Shown here: piece by piece, positions 11,745-23,845 of the stretch
Layout: each line of letters starts with the position of its first letter
How positions within the stretch are numbered: position 1 is the stretch's first letter
Source: Trematomus loennbergii
Taxonomy: Eukaryota > Chordata > Actinopteri > Perciformes > Nototheniidae
DNA: 64,000 bases
Assembly (NCBI GenBank): GCA_012861695.1
Contig: JAAOOA010000103.1
Location: forward strand, 62,001-126,000
Direction: 5' to 3'
Notes under the pieces: generated by a model
The model's database searches: none
What the model was told of the DNA's origin: nothing
The model's input: the letters and a program-made list of their open reading frames with translations, nothing else
Program-made: the position numbers and the translations under genes

Positions 11745-11825
11745 TGATCCAAGGCAGGGCCCCCCTCCCTATACGCAGGACATGCGCAGTGCGAAGGGCC
11801 TCAATTTGGCCAGGGGCAGCACTGA
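11745..11825. repeat. Short fragment of CAGGGCC-type hAT MITE
   Basis: GGCAGGGCCCCCCTCCCTAT ... GGCCTCAATTTGGCCAGGG resembles the two ends of the MITE at 44987-45301 with the centre deleted. Copies occur at 35600-35675 and 41452-41525. Confidence 0.5.
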
Positions 11826-12075
11826 TCATAGGTTAAAAAAAGTGTATATATATATTATATATTATATAACCTTCAATCTGTATGACAGTAATAAAATTAA
11901 ATTAACATTTTGCAGGGTTGCACATGGGAGCTGGTTAAGTCAGGATCGATGCAGACTTCCTGTTGGAGCATTTAATAACCAGGGCTGCACATAACTGGTG
12001 TGCAGGTGCGCATGCGCACCCCCCGCCAAAAAGGAGCACCGGATCATTTGAAAAAAGGCGCATTTGCGCACCAAT

Positions 12076-12079
<4 letters not shown>

Positions 12080-12172
<93 letters not shown>

Positions 12173-12182
12173 AGAGATGAGA

Positions 12183-12231
<49 letters not shown>

Positions 12232-12310
12232 AGAAGAAGAGAGAGATAGAAAAGAGAGAGAGAGAAGAGAGAAGAGAGAGATAGAGAAAGAGAGAAGAGA
12301 GAGAGATATT
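12080..12310 (+). repeat. (GA)n microsatellite, about 230 bp
   Basis: Nearly pure GA repeat with a few interruptions (AGAGATGAGAG, AGAAGAG, GATAGA). Unit B has a shorter allele at 35932-36055. Unit C lacks it. It follows a GC-rich segment starting CAGGGCTGCACATAACTGG (11981), which looks like another hAT-type terminus. Confidence 0.95.
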
Positions 12311-13010
12311 TGCGAGTTGCATAAGAACTGGTAAGATAGCAAGGTTTCAAGTCTCAACTTTGAATCCTGAAAATCCTGAAAATCTCCGCTCTGCTTCCCA
12401 CATGCAGTTCGAGGAAAAGTGAGGCAAAGTGACGTCACCCCATTCAAAGTGAATGGGCAGAAGCGTTGGAAGGTTTTTTTAACGCTGCTGTGGACGCTCC
12501 GTAACCCTGCTGCGAGGCTCCAGCGAACAGTTCATGAGCGTGCTCACTAACGCACCTAGTATTATTTAAACCCTGTCCCCATTTGATATCACAAAAAATG
12601 TAGCCCACTTAACTCCCCTGGTTTGGCGTTGCAGCTGGTGTGTCCCTTTGCAAAATGGTCTCTAGTTTTATTAGATATTATTGGCATGAATTTGAGAGAA
12701 AACAATATGCTCTTTAAAGATAGAAAAAAACGTCAACATCGCAGTTGAAAATGGAGAGATGATGGTGATCATAAGTAAATAGGCCAGCAGATGTGCTGTA
12801 CTTGTGAGAAAAAAGATTGACACCCTTGTCCACATACTTGTGTGTATTTTTCTGCTTTGTGGCTACTGTTCATGTTTTGGGCTGTTGATTTACTTCTTCT
12901 ACCTTTCCCTATTGTCATATAAACCAGTTGATTGATTAGATGTTATTTTCTAAATGAACACATATTTAGCTTTAAAAGAGATGAGACAGATTGTTGGACA
13001 GGATGTATCC
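12311..13010. other. Non-coding sequence downstream of lectin A
   Basis: No gene seen. The part from about 12560 is shared by units A, B and C; the part before it is shared by A and B only. Confidence 0.5.
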
Positions 13011-13011
13011 A

Positions 13012-15165
13012 TTTATTAAATCAGCTGAAATAAAATCAGAAATTTCAAAATGGCTTCCAGCAGTGATGTCATCGAGGCTTGACACCCTGGTGGAAGAGAC
13101 ATCACGAGTGGGGTGGTGGCATCATAGTGTCAGCATGGGGGGGCCGGGGTTCTTCACAGGCGCACGCCACAAACAAAGGGTATCAAAGCAGTACAATGCA
13201 AATCGTTGAAAAGATCTAGAGTTTAAGAGTTAGGAAACAAACAAGCAAAATATCAATCAATCACACAATTATTTGATGTGTACAATGTCAGAAATGGTCA
13301 CAGTTTTCTAAAGCCTAACTTCACATTTTTAACAAGTACATTTGAATGGATCAGGTAGATCAAATAATTAAAAAGTTACATTAATAGTATATAAATCTAA
13401 TACTTTAGAGGATTCTACTCTTAATGTTATGTATAAAGAAATGAAATTCATAATCCAGATTATATAAGGTTATCAGTTACCAAATATGACTTTTCTAACA
13501 TGAATCTTAAGAGCTAAATTGACATTGCTGGTGGTAAACAGATTATTAGTGCATACCCTGATAGTTCATCATCAAGCAGTCTTCTTTACCGCGAGCATTG
13601 TCAGGTTGGCCGGGACCCCAGAGTTTGGTGACAAACTTGGTACCATCACTCCACATCCACACGCCCTCCTAAAAAAAGTTTAATGGTCAATTCAATCCAA
13701 TAAAAAAAATCTATTTTACCCCATCCAACCATGCTGATAGTTCAGTTTCCACAGCTGTCAGCTTTACCTTGGTTGTATTATATTATACAATAAAGTTAAG
13801 TGCAAATTTAATTACGAATATATTCAAGATCGTGCTCAAAGGAGACAAACCCATTGCATCGTGTTTAATATTAAATTACTCACCTTTGCCAAGTCAGTGC
13901 CTCCAATCCAAGTATATTTATTTGCGTTAGTCACTGTGTTTACGATCTTTCTGATAAATGTGTGCACCGCTTGTTGGGGATTGATGCCAGATTTCCACCA
14001 AGGGCAATGCAGTCCACCTAATATGCAACGTGTGGATTAAATAAAATAACATAAAGCAAGTGAGAGAAAAGCAAGAGTTAAATGAGGAAATAGAAGTGAG
14101 AACTCTATAAACATGTTGGTCAGTTATAACTCATATTGTTCCTTGATGTACCTCTGCATCAGCCCAGGTTTAGCAGCATGCTTGTATATGTAACAGTGAT
14201 CTTCAAACGGAGTCCATCCAGAAGGGCAGGTCTTACATGGGTCATAGCATGGGTTTTCTAAAGATGATAAGGATATTCATTAATCTGGCATGGAATAAGT
14301 GTGAGAGGAAAAGCGTTACAGTGATATTTTATAGTTTGGGAGCGATGTAAAACCTCAAAGAGGTGCCGTAATCATTCTTCCCCTCCATATTGGTGGAGTG
14401 ACTAAAAAATATTTTAAAGTAATAATCCTTTAGGAGAAATCCCCTCTTTGTGTTACTATTCCTCACCATCAGCTCAACAATTTAACATTGTAACAAAAAC
14501 CTTAATTTTGGAAAATAATTCATTGTTAGAGCAGCAGGTAGAACGTTCAAGTCACTTTATAATTACCAACCTTCTTTCTGTGCCTGTGAACACAAAGAAA
14601 ACATCATTATCAATGGATTAATATGAACTTAATTGTATGTTAGTGAGTGTTATTCAATACCTTATAACCCTAAAGATCTTGGTATATAAATGTATTAGTG
14701 TGCGTAAAACTTACATTTGCTCCACTCCACAGTCCAGTGGTCAAACAGAGGACCACAATGAAATGAAGGCATGAAGCCATCTGTGTAAAGAAGCAGTATA
14801 TTAATACGTTAATGCATCATTTACAAGTATATTTAATGTCTTAATGTGTACCTCAATTACAAAATAAAAAAATTCTAATTCAGAAATAGAGTAGGAAAAG
14901 AAAATAATAAACACAAAAGTTTGTAGGTTTTACTGAAACAAGACATAGTAAAGCACCACACATGAAAAGGTGATTTCACTTTTCACAAGTGAAAACTAAA
15001 CGTAATAATGAATTTATGATATCTCTTTCTGTAGGTATCGATCAAAACAGATGAAGCCATAATGATATGAGAGCCTTACCTTGTTATGATGATCAGTTGA
15101 GGTTGCACTGCAGCAGGTAGCAGGTAACAGGGTGACTTTGAGAGGGAAATCCAGAGTTTATATAC
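13012..15165 (-). pseudogene. C-type lectin gene A (galactose-type, type II antifreeze-like), frame damaged
   Basis: Secreted C-type lectin of fish, likely binding galactosides extracellularly. Exons on the minus strand: 5'UTR 15080-about 15135; signal peptide 14715-14780 (MASCLHFIVVLCLTTGLWSG); 13-nt microexon 14571-14583; 14152-14257 (NPCYDPCKTCPSGWTPFEDH); 13884-14017 (VDCIALGGNLASIP, WIGGTDLAK); 13557-13668 (EGVWMWSDGTKF, GPGQPDN, EDCLMMNY); 13154-13215 (DLFNDLHC, PFVCGVRL, stop). The acceptor and donor sites read as AG/GT. The QPD triplet indicates galactose specificity in this family, and the expected cysteines are present. Two 1-nt deletions relative to copy B, one in AAPCCTGGG-type sequence near 14172 (losing TWADAE) and one near 13970, break the frame. 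A polyadenylation signal lies at 13012-13017. It could be intact if the indels are assembly errors. I place it near lactose-binding lectin/type II AFP genes by motif and exon pattern only. Confidence 0.85.
15158..15164 (-). promoter_or_regulatory. TATA box of lectin A
   Basis: TATATAA on the minus strand, about 25-30 bases before the inferred start of the non-coding first exon. It is conserved at lectin B (39299-39306) and lectin C (about 44540-44547). Confidence 0.65.
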
Positions 15166-15461
15166 CTTCTCTTGATGTATTGACAGACACTTGGTTAGCG
15201 TGTCCTTTGTATAAATATTGGCTCAGACTTGAGGAAAACCAGAATGCTCTTCAAACAAGGATCATATGGATCCACTGCCTGTTCAGCTATCAGCCACAGC
15301 ATGTCCAACATACATTTAAACTCCAACATATTCAAATATTTTTTTAAATAATTAACAACATGCGTACATTTTCATCCCACTCTGACAAATCTATACCTTT
15401 TCTTTACATGTGTTTCACTGAGATAATATAATTTCGCAAACTTTCGCCTCTTGACACCAAT
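15166..15461. other. Lectin A upstream region
   Basis: No gene. The same upstream sequence recurs in unit C (44580-44850), so the promoter-proximal 300 bp were duplicated with the gene. In unit B it is cut off at about 39350, after only some 45 bases. Confidence 0.5.
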
Positions 15462-15756
15462 AGCCGCGTTCACACCAGAGTACTTTTCACCGTACTTTTC
15501 GCGTTTAGTTCCGTTAGTACCCCTTATGTCGCGTTCACACCAAAAATCGTACTTAATCTCGGGAACTTTTACCCCCATTTTTAGAGCCCGCTGAGAGATC
15601 GTACTTTCCTGTGGGTGAAAAGTGCCCCAGTGCTGATTGGCTGGGCGAATTGCAAACCACGCCCCGTACAACTGTGAAAATGTTTTGTAGAGCCGCCATT
15701 GTTTTTCCTCGCTACAAAAACCCAGCGCACCGAGTAGTTTGTTTTTTAACGCAGTT

Positions 15757-17240
15757 ATGGCAAACATCAGGAAATCTTCGGAGCGATGGAGTGATGAGGA
15801 GGTATCATTCTGGACATCTACGCCGAGGACGCGACCCAGGGAATGCTGCTGAAGCCAGTACCCAACTCGAAGATGTTCGATCGTTGTTCGAAGAAGTTGC
15901 TTGAGATGGGAATCTTGCACAGCGCCATGGCATGCCGGCTAAAAATAAAGAAACTCCGGCAGGACTACAACAAAATTAAAGACTGAATAATAAAAGTGGT
16001 AACGACCAGAAGACCAGTAAATGGTACGACCGCTTGGATGCTTTGCTAAGCCACAGACCTTCATTCTCCGGTACAGCATCGAGCCTTGATTCGGGCAGTA
16101 TGGTATTGGAGGCCGCTCCAACGGCGGATTTAGAGGGCGACCACAATCTGCACAATAATGGTCTCAGATGTACTTTTATTTGCTCAGTAGATCAAGCTAG
16201 CCATGCTAGGCTGAACTAGCTAACACTGGCCCCGAGCTGGCTAATAACATCTAGCTAGCTAGATATTCTCGGCCGCTATGAAAACGTTTTGACTTGTGAA
16301 TAACTGTGCAGTGTTTCTGTAATTTGCTTCACTAACTCATGGCACTAATCGTGTGTTTCAGGCGAGGAAAATCATCAACTCTCGGGTTTGGAAACAAGCG
16401 AGCTTTGCCTTGAAGATCAAAGCGCTTGCTCGTCTCCCTTACCAGCAACCAAACGCAAAGGTACACACACTGTAATTTTGTCTTGAAAGAACGTTACGCA
16501 TGGAACTGAACTGATGTTCACAATCATGTTTATTTCCTTTTTGGTACAATTATGAAACAGCGTGAAAACGTATTCGCCTAGACCGGCATTTACAAATTTT
16601 CGCGCCTTTTTACTCTCTCACAAACATTGTAAACATCCGGGCTACAGGTCACATGACTTCCGGTAAGAAATCGCTTCCACTTGGGATATATCGCCACCTA
16701 CTGTTGATTTATTAAATGTTTTTATTAAATCCTTGTCCTCAGACCAGTGCTTTTGAAGAATTTTTAGATCAGCTTGTTTGCTTCATTTCTTGATTTACTT
16801 TCATATATTGACTTGAAATCCATGTCCTTGATGTTGAGTTGTTCCAGTGCAGTTTTCAGAATGAGTCTTTGTCTGTTATAATCCGGGCAGCTAAAAAATA
16901 CATGATGTATTGTCTCTGGTTGTTGATCTTGTATCTTGCTTATTTTCCCCTCTTAGGAAAGCACGGATGCACTTTTCTTTGAGACCGTCCAGGTCCAGCG
17001 TTGGAGGACCGGCGTGCCGTGGTGAATGAGTCGCTGCGTGGAGATCAGATGGTGCAGTTCACCAAGGCCCAGGAAACGGAGGACAAGATGCTCACCTCGA
17101 TGGAGCGCCAGGCAGAAGTGTTCAAGCAGCAGATGGAGCGCCAGCAGCACCAGGATGAAGTGTGGGCGCTGCGCCATGAGGAAGCGTCGGCTGACACTTT
17201 ATTTACATTTAAAATTGTTCTATTTAATGTTATGTCTTGA
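15757..17240 (+). pseudogene. Myb/SANT-like DNA-binding protein of Harbinger element 2
   Basis: Harbinger transposons carry a second gene encoding a trihelix Myb/SANT-like protein that helps the transposase bind DNA and enter the nucleus. Here exon 1 starts MANIRKSSERWSDEEV, continues after a frameshift with ILDIYAEDATQGMLL, ACRLKIKKLRQDYNKIKD, and after a second frameshift with SKWYDRLDALLSHRPSFSG. This is the tryptophan-rich trihelix pattern. Exon 2 (about 16364-16460, GEENHQLSGLETSELCLE) ends at a GT donor. The last exon (about 16960-17240) encodes a coiled coil (MERQAEVFKQQMERQQHQ). At least two frame breaks make it non-functional as read. An AATAAA follows at 17248. Confidence 0.75.
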
Positions 17241-17814
17241 GAGTGCAATAAAGAAAAAACCGACCCTGTATCTTGCTTATTTCTCCTGACACTTTATCTT
17301 TAGTGACCTGTGGAGCATCCTATACTCACATGAAAGTGATTATTCTGATACCATCATGTTTCATCGGTTATAAACTGGCAAGCTATTTGTCATTTATCAT
17401 CAATGTTGCAACCTTGTGGGGAATGGCAGCGGCACATACACAAATATGATAATTTATATAATTTTTAAATATTATTTGACCTAAAACTTTTAATTCCCCC
17501 CCATTTCACACAACACAACATGGAGTCCACTATGGGCCAAAACTAACATGTATGTTTCCATAGTGTTTATGGCAGACGGATGCAGTGGGTCTCAGGAAGA
17601 TATATATATATATATCATTAAGGTGGGTTTGCTGCTGAGACTATCCCTACACCTGGGACAGTTTATTTTATATTGTTATTACTGTTATTATATAGTACAA
17701 CTGACACTTTTTTTATATTGACAATGTTACTGACATGTACAATTGACCTTTAGTTACATTTAAAATATTTCTATTTAATGTTATGTTCTTGAGAGTGCAA
17801 TAAAGAAAACCGAC
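17241..17814. other. Interior of Harbinger element 2, non-coding
   Basis: Contains a direct repeat of TTGAGAGTGCAATAAAGAAAA (17237-17258 and 17792-17812), both with AATAAA, and a TA microsatellite at 17602-17615. I see no gene. Confidence 0.5.
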
Positions 17815-18100
17815 ATGGCGATTAAACAGATCCTGTATCTTGCTTATCGTCATCAGCCATCCTACGGTGAAACATGGCAATCATGTGTGCTTTCCGTCGG
17901 CCAATCCTTTTCCTAAGGCTTTTGAACTGCCTTTGATGCTGAAGAAACTTTGCGATTATAGCATTCGACGTGGGCGGCTCCGGATTTGTGTCGGACGCCT
18001 AATAGGCTCAGGCTCTGGCTCAGGCCGCATTAACGAAGTTACAAAGCTGTATAACATGAGCACAAACAGCACAACTTCAGTCGACTCCATCTCCCATCAT
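17815..18100 (-). pseudogene. Harbinger transposase first-exon remnant
   Basis: On the minus strand a basic segment, KFLQHQRQFKSLRKRIGRRK followed by AHMIAMFHRRMADDDKQ, parallels the frame at 23846-23920 in element 3 (SLNKRIGPRKAHAMDMF). Both lie next to the end opposite to the Myb gene start. This fits the N-terminus of a Harbinger-type transposase, but no DDE catalytic domain is present in this copy. The assignment rests on position and conservation between the two elements. Confidence 0.4.
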
Positions 18101-18976
18101 GTCTGAGGTCGGAAAGTAAACAACAGACAGTATAGCGGGAAGTTTTTCTTCTTCTTCTTCTCTTGTTTGTAGCGGATTGCAAACAACTTTAAGGTGCATA
18201 CCGCACCTACGTACTCTGCCGTGAAGTGGTTTGTGGCCTGCCAGTAAAGCAAAAAGCAGAAGAAGTGACGTCAGCGGCTCATTTGCGTAATCTTCCTCAT
18301 GGAAAAGTACTCCGGTGTGAACGCGATCTGTACTAGTGCCCTGGGGTTAAAAGCGCCGGGCTCTTAGTGCCGGAACTAAGTACAGGAAAGTACTTGGTGT
18401 GAACGCGGCTATTGTTCTTACTGGACCCACACTGAAACAAATAATTTATAACCTTCAGGTACACAAATGCAAAAATACAGAAGCAAGTTCTGCTATACAA
18501 CTCTCACAGTATATGTTATATACACCCTGCCTCCAAACGCATGTGTACTTTAGGTTAGCGGCCAGTGGTCATTGTTTACTGTTCTTGTGTTTGAAAGGTG
18601 CTTTATAAATTAACTTGCCTTACCTGGCTTTGATGCTCTGATATCGTCCAATATCCTGGACATATTGATGCTTAAGCATACTTAGGAAGTACAAAAGTAT
18701 TAAGAAAAACCACATTTATAAATCTGTTGGCATGCATTCATTCAATACCTGGCACTATTTACTCCTAACCTGTTGACTTTATGTGTGACAGTCGACCAGG
18801 ATGTTCCATGTTTACCAGAGCCACCCTTATTTAACAATTGAGAGGTTTGTATGTCTAGTTAATTGTTGCTCATCTGACTTGATGTCACAATACTGTTTTT
18901 CATAATAACGAGTAACGACATGCACTTTTGATCCAGTTCATTGGATATCAAATCAAATCAATCAAATATTTACTAA

Positions 18977-19643
18977 TCACTACCCCCTCAAATGGAAATA
19001 TGTGTTTACATAAATGGTGACCAAACCGTTTGAGACCCACTGAGATAACTTAGACTAAGTTAATTATCTAAACACTCAGAGAGTCCTTAATGATGTGAAA
19101 TATAAACAACCCTTAAAGCAGACTTTATTACACCTGAGTAAAATTCAGGGAAAGGTGATTGTCAAGTGCCAACAATCAGGAGAGATATTTGATAGTTGGT
19201 GCTTGAGAAGACTAAACATTTATCTGCAGATCTCTATAAAGTATATTCATTACTCGTTATGCTCTACTAATACTTAATTAAAAACTGTATATAATGGCTA
19301 TTTTGCACATCCCTTTCAAGATCTTTTAAGGTTTATTGACATATCATATACACAACTATGTTGAAGTTATACAATGAATGAAAAACTTGGGTCACAGGTT
19401 CCTCAACAGTGGAACCAAGACATCTATCAATATGTGTGTATACTTCCACCATTAAACTGTCAAATTCTGCACATTTCTTATACTATCTACATACATAAGA
19501 GTATAATTAATGTGTATAATATCAGTTAAAATAAGTGCTTCAACACAGTTAACATTGCAGGAAAGCAATATATTAGACGGTAACTTTGTCAGGCTTAATA
19601 TTTATGTGTAGATAGATACCCCCAAAGCTTTTTTCTTATTTAA
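18977..19643 (+). repeat. Internal repeat block, first occurrence in unit B
   Basis: Matches 3345-4010, ending at the TTAA (19640-19643) that precedes the piggyBac-like element. It retains the empty CTATCTAC hAT target near 19484-19491. Confidence 0.8.
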
Positions 19644-19959
19644 CACTAGAACCGCCAGAGATTTTTTATACCTAAAACCGCCACCTGGGTCAAATTGACC
19701 CGCTATTAGAATGCATTGATTTTCAAGGTAAAATGTTCTTTTATTGAACAGTGAGTTTTGATCGCACAGGGATGAAACGTATACCAATATAATCTGTGGA
19801 CTCTGAGGCTCAACATTATAAATGGCCCGCTGGCCCGGAAGTATTATTTAGACACCGCGGCCAGCATAACGTACTTCAACTCGCCCACAGCTGTTTTGCT
19901 GCGGAGCACAGCGCGAGCAGTCTCCCGTGAGCGGGAGCGCACTCCTTCACTACAGACTG

Positions 19960-19982
19960 TGTCTGTGTCTGTGTCTGTCTGT

Positions 19983-20068
<86 letters not shown>

Positions 20069-20130
20069 AACTATCTATCATATATCTATCCATCTATCTC
20101 TCTCTCTCAATCTATCTCTCAATCTATAAG
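19960..20130 (+). repeat. Compound microsatellite, unit B allele
   Basis: CTGTGT repeats, a long CT tract (about 19985-20061) and ATCTATC repeats. Homologous to 4303-4470 with a longer CT run. Confidence 0.95.
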
Positions 20131-20337
20131 GAACCGCAGTAGACAAAAGGCGTTGCTATAGCAACACGTCATGTTTATATGAAAAGGGGTGGGGTCAATA
20201 GGCTCTGTGCACAAGATGGCGTCTATCAACTTCCGGCGGGTGGGTGTGGGGGCGAGTACTTCCGGTTTGAGTACAGAGTTTTTACAGCTTGACAGTTTGA
20301 CAGTTTGACAGTTTCTTATGACACACCAAGAGCAAGA

Positions 20338-21285
20338 ATGAGCGGATTTCGGGGTAAAGAAAAGCGATTGGCCTTCCAGCGGGTAAGAAAGTCGGCACTA
20401 CATTGCTGTGTGCCACTGTGTACGAATTCGGCCCGTTATAATCGGGAGATAAGTTTTCATGCATTTCCCATTGATGCTGAGGTAAAGGCTCAGTGGCTGA
20501 TCAAGGTCCGTAGGGACAATTTCAGCCCCACAAAAAATACCCGTGTGTGCAGTAGGCATTTTCGACCAGGAGACTTATTGGTCACAGCGGGAGGACTGCA
20601 CAGAGTACAGAAAGGAGCTACACCTGTTCTCTTTGCATGGAATAACTACGAGCTACCTACACCAAGACGTAATGTTTGGGAGCGTCGGCCGAGGGCAGAG
20701 AGCCCCACCCCGGACTTGACAGCTGAGTACGAGGTGGAAACAGTTGCGCTGCCTGATCATGAGTACTGTTTAAATCCCGCGACGGCAGTGATGGCAAATC
20801 AGGTGGCCGACGAGAACGAAGCCTTGAAAATGCAGGTTAGGGAGCTCCAACACCAGCTGGAAGTGTTACAACTGCGATCTCGTTTCGGGATACAACGCCT
20901 GGCAGGGTCGGACGAGGACATTCGTTTCTACACCAGGTTTGTTTATAAGGCTATCAGGATGTTGTTATGGCCACTAGTTTGAAAAACACCTTTCATTTGG
21001 GGAAGCTAATTTAAGAAACAAAACAATGTCTAACATGAACAATATTACATTCTTAGATTTGCCACATACAAGCATTTCCTTGCCTTTTGGAAATTGGTGG
21101 AGCCAGCAGCCAACACCAAGATGGTGCGGATCACCAACGCCAAGGCATCCTCTGCCAGCAGCTCGGATTCCTCTCAACCAACAACAACGGTATGCAGCAT
21201 ACAAGCATGGATGTATATTAATAATTATGCACGCTGCGCACTATACCACCGTTTAACAAGTGCATCACATCACTCACACACATGC

Positions 21286-21316
<31 letters not shown>

Positions 21317-22147
21317 AATGTGTTACAACTGTACCCGGTCTCCCTATAACAGTATCTACAGTATGCCTAACACTTATTTGTTTTCACAGAAACTTCCACC
21401 CATAGATGAGCTGCTGCTGTTCCTCATGCACCTGTCAGTGGGCCTACATCTGAGGGATCTAGCAGAACGGTTTGGCATTCACCGCACCACAGTCAGCAGA
21501 ATTATTTCCACCTGGACACACTTCCTGTACCAACTGCTTGGAAGCCAACGTCTGTGGATCCCACGCGAAGTTGTCAGAGCTCACCTTCCACCAGAGTTTT
21601 CAGCTTTCCCTGACACACAAGTGGTGCTTGACTGCACTGAAGTATTCTGCCAGACTCCATCATCTCTCCTGCTGCAGAGTGAGGTGTTTTCAATACAAGT
21701 CACATGCTACATTCAAGGCCATGATCGGCATGGCACCACATGGTGCCATTACATTTGTGTCTGGCCTGTATGCAGGATCTATGAGTGACCGGGAGATTTT
21801 CAAGCTGTCTGGCATCGTGAGCCTGCTCACACCAGACATGGCAATAATGGTCGACAAAGGGTTCCTTGTGGACAATCTGGTTGAGTGCAAAGTTTACCGG
21901 CCTGCCTTTCTGTAAAAAAAACCCAAATGAGCAGGGAGGATGTCAGGCAGACTCAATCCATTGCACGTCTGAGGGTCCATGTGGAGAGGTGCATCAGAAG
22001 GGTCAAAGAGAACAAACTCTTTGACAAAGCCATACCACTGTCTGTGTGTGGAAGCATTGAGAGCTTTTCAATGTGGCTTGCTTCCTGGTCAACTACCAGA
22101 ACGGACCACTGGTGAAAGCATGGGCAAGCCTGGGCAGCAATGATTAA
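20338..22147 (+). pseudogene. ISL2EU transposase: THAP finger + HTH + DDE domain, frameshifted
   Basis: Cuts and joins transposon DNA in the nucleus. Exon 1 (20338-about 20938) starts MSGFRGKEKR and holds a THAP zinc finger: C-x4-C (CCVPLC), the Trp of AQWLIKV, then C-x2-H (VCSRHF) and TPVLF. A leucine-rich coiled coil follows (NEALKMQVRELQHQLEVLQL). Exon 2 (about 21057-21189) has YKHFLAFWKLVEP. Exon 3 starts at about 21390 (KLPPIDELLLFLMHLSVGLH), with a helix-turn-helix (LAERFGIHRTTVSRI) and DDE motifs VVLDCTE, FVSGLYAGSMSDRE, MAIMVDKGF and VHVERCIRRVKE. Frame breaks lie near 21690 (2 nt), near 21913 in an A-run, and near 22063; the last frame ends VNYQNGPLVKAW...SND. A CA microsatellite sits in intron 2. 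The first ATG in frame was taken as start. Confidence 0.85.
21283..21312 (+). repeat. (CA)n microsatellite in transposase intron
   Basis: About 15 CA units between exons 2 and 3 of the ISL2EU transposase. Confidence 0.9.
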
Positions 22148-22735
22148 AAGATTTCTTGCTCCCAAACCAATTGTGTATTTCATTGTGGTCGTTACAAAAA
22201 GCAGTCATACCATACTATGTTTAGGTACTAATGAATTATAACCTCAAAACAAATGCACACAAAAATAACATAGGACAATACATAATATAATAAATCCACA
22301 ATATGATAACATTTTACAGATTCATTTAATACACTTTTACAAAACATAGGTTGATGTTATATCGGGGGAAAAAAATACATATTTAAACATTTCAATTAGT
22401 CTCTGCATATTTAAGTAATGCTAGTTTATGTAACAGATGAACAGATCAATGCAAGATAAGTTAGTTAGCATCCACAACTTTTGTTAATGAATAACGTCAT
22501 ATGACATTAAATGTCTGCCAATAAACACCCCTTTCTTCCTCACATAGGTCCTTTGACTAAAGGATCTTTTTGACTTATAGAACACACTTGGTTCTGGTTT
22601 TAGCAATTGAAAGAACTATATACAGGAAAATATTCATGTTAGATCAGTAATGTAGTGTGATGTAGTGTGGTACACTAATGTAGTGTAGTGCATATCAGTC
22701 CATGTAAAAATAAAAATAAAAATAATCTCCCTTCT
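22148..22735. other. Spacer between the convergent ISL2EU genes
   Basis: AT-rich, no ORF of note. A YqaJ-type nuclease domain would be expected close to here if the second gene were complete. I could not find it. Confidence 0.4.
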
Positions 22736-23845
22736 CCCTAATGGTTGTAGCCACCTCGCAGTCTCTGCAGATACGCTGTATAAGGATATCCTCCTCTGCA
22801 AAAACGACAAAATCGCACCACTCCATCCCTGTGAGTAGGAGTAGGCTCCAGCCTATAGCCATCCACAGGTAGAGGTGGTGGTGGAGGGGCATCTGGGTGA
22901 CGCACTATAACCCGGCTAAGAGGTAGTGGATGCTGGTATGAGATAGGGCTACCTTCCTGAACTTTTCCAAAGGTGGAGTTAACCAGTGGCACGTCCACAC
23001 TTAAGCCATGGTGGTGATCAGTGGTGCGATGTCTGCTGAGAAGTCCTTGTATACCTCGCTGACTTTGAGGACATCTGGGTCTGGCAGCTCCCCCCGCACG
23101 GCCTTGTAACGTGTACTCCTTTGAACATGTTTATATAATAATTAGGACTTTAAGAACAATTTTACACTCAGACAACAATCACAAAGTTGTTGCAGGCTAC
23201 ATACAATTACTTAGGACAATAGATATTACCTTACACCGTCAGCAACTGTAAACTGCTTTGGCTTAGTGGAAATGAACACCATGTCACTCACTCTGCCTGG
23301 TTTCACACCCTATTAATTACACAAAAGAATTGTCAAATTCATTGAAATGGTCATTGATGCAACATACTAGATCAGCTCTTGGCACAAAGGAAATACTCAT
23401 TAAACCGTGGATTGGTTGTGAAACACATTAGGCGCGTTCACACCAAGTACTTTTCCCACAGTAGTTCCTGAGAACTTTAGTTCATGAGAGTTCTTTTAGT
23501 TCTGACGAACTAAAGCAGATCGCGTTCACACCAAAATGAGTTCCTGGGGGTGGATTAGGCAAATGAGCCGCTGACGTCACTTCTTCTTCTTCTGCTTAGA
23601 TTTTCCTGGCAGGCTGCAAACAACTTCACGGCGAGTACAGTAGGTGGCGGTATGCACCTTAAAGTTGCAATCCGCCAATAAACCGAGAGAAGAAGAGAAA
23701 AAGCTTCCGCTTCCGCTGTATGCTTCTGTTGACGTTTTGGTGCTCGTGTATACAGCTTCGTACGGAGTTATTTAAGCCAATAACTCAGCCACAAATAAAA
23801 ATACAGATCGACCATTCAAATGCAATAGAAATGCTGAGTCGGAGG

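Larger units (their letters stand above)
2778..15461. repeat. Tandem unit A (about 12.7 kb) of a segmental duplication
   Basis: The whole interval is repeated, in the same order and orientation, at 18411-39350 (unit B), once the ISL2EU insertion at 20201-28191 is removed. Most blocks look about 97-99% identical by eye, with scattered 1-bp indels. The unit starts at TTGTTCTTACTGG and ends just past the lectin gene promoter. The last part recurs a third time at 40270-44850, and the start recurs again at 44852. The order end-of-unit then start-of-unit at 44850 shows these are head-to-tail tandem copies. Confidence 0.9.
15462..18410. mobile_element. Harbinger-like element 2, complete
   Basis: Terminal inverted repeats AGCCGCGTTCACACC and GGTGTGAACGCGGCT bound a 2.95-kb element, with the flanking triplets AAT on the left and ATT on the right. 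The uninterrupted site at 44846-44858 (GACACCATTGTTC) gives the pre-insertion state and supports a 3-bp target duplication with one mismatch, which suits PIF/Harbinger. Inside are a Myb/SANT-like gene on the plus strand and a short transposase-exon remnant on the minus strand. The subterminal GCGGATTGCAAACAACTTTA block is shared, inverted, with element 3 (23590-23680). Confidence 0.85.

Noticed and set aside
11935..12447. Ser/Leu and Arg/Glu repeat ORFs (also 35786-36107, 4264-4500, 19896-20129)
   Set aside because: They read through GA/CT microsatellites. The frames are open because the repeat has no stop codons.
15372..15920. 182-codon minus-strand ORF at the left end of Harbinger element 2
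   Set aside because: It crosses the element's terminal repeat into flanking DNA and is the reverse of the Myb exon. No domain was recognised.
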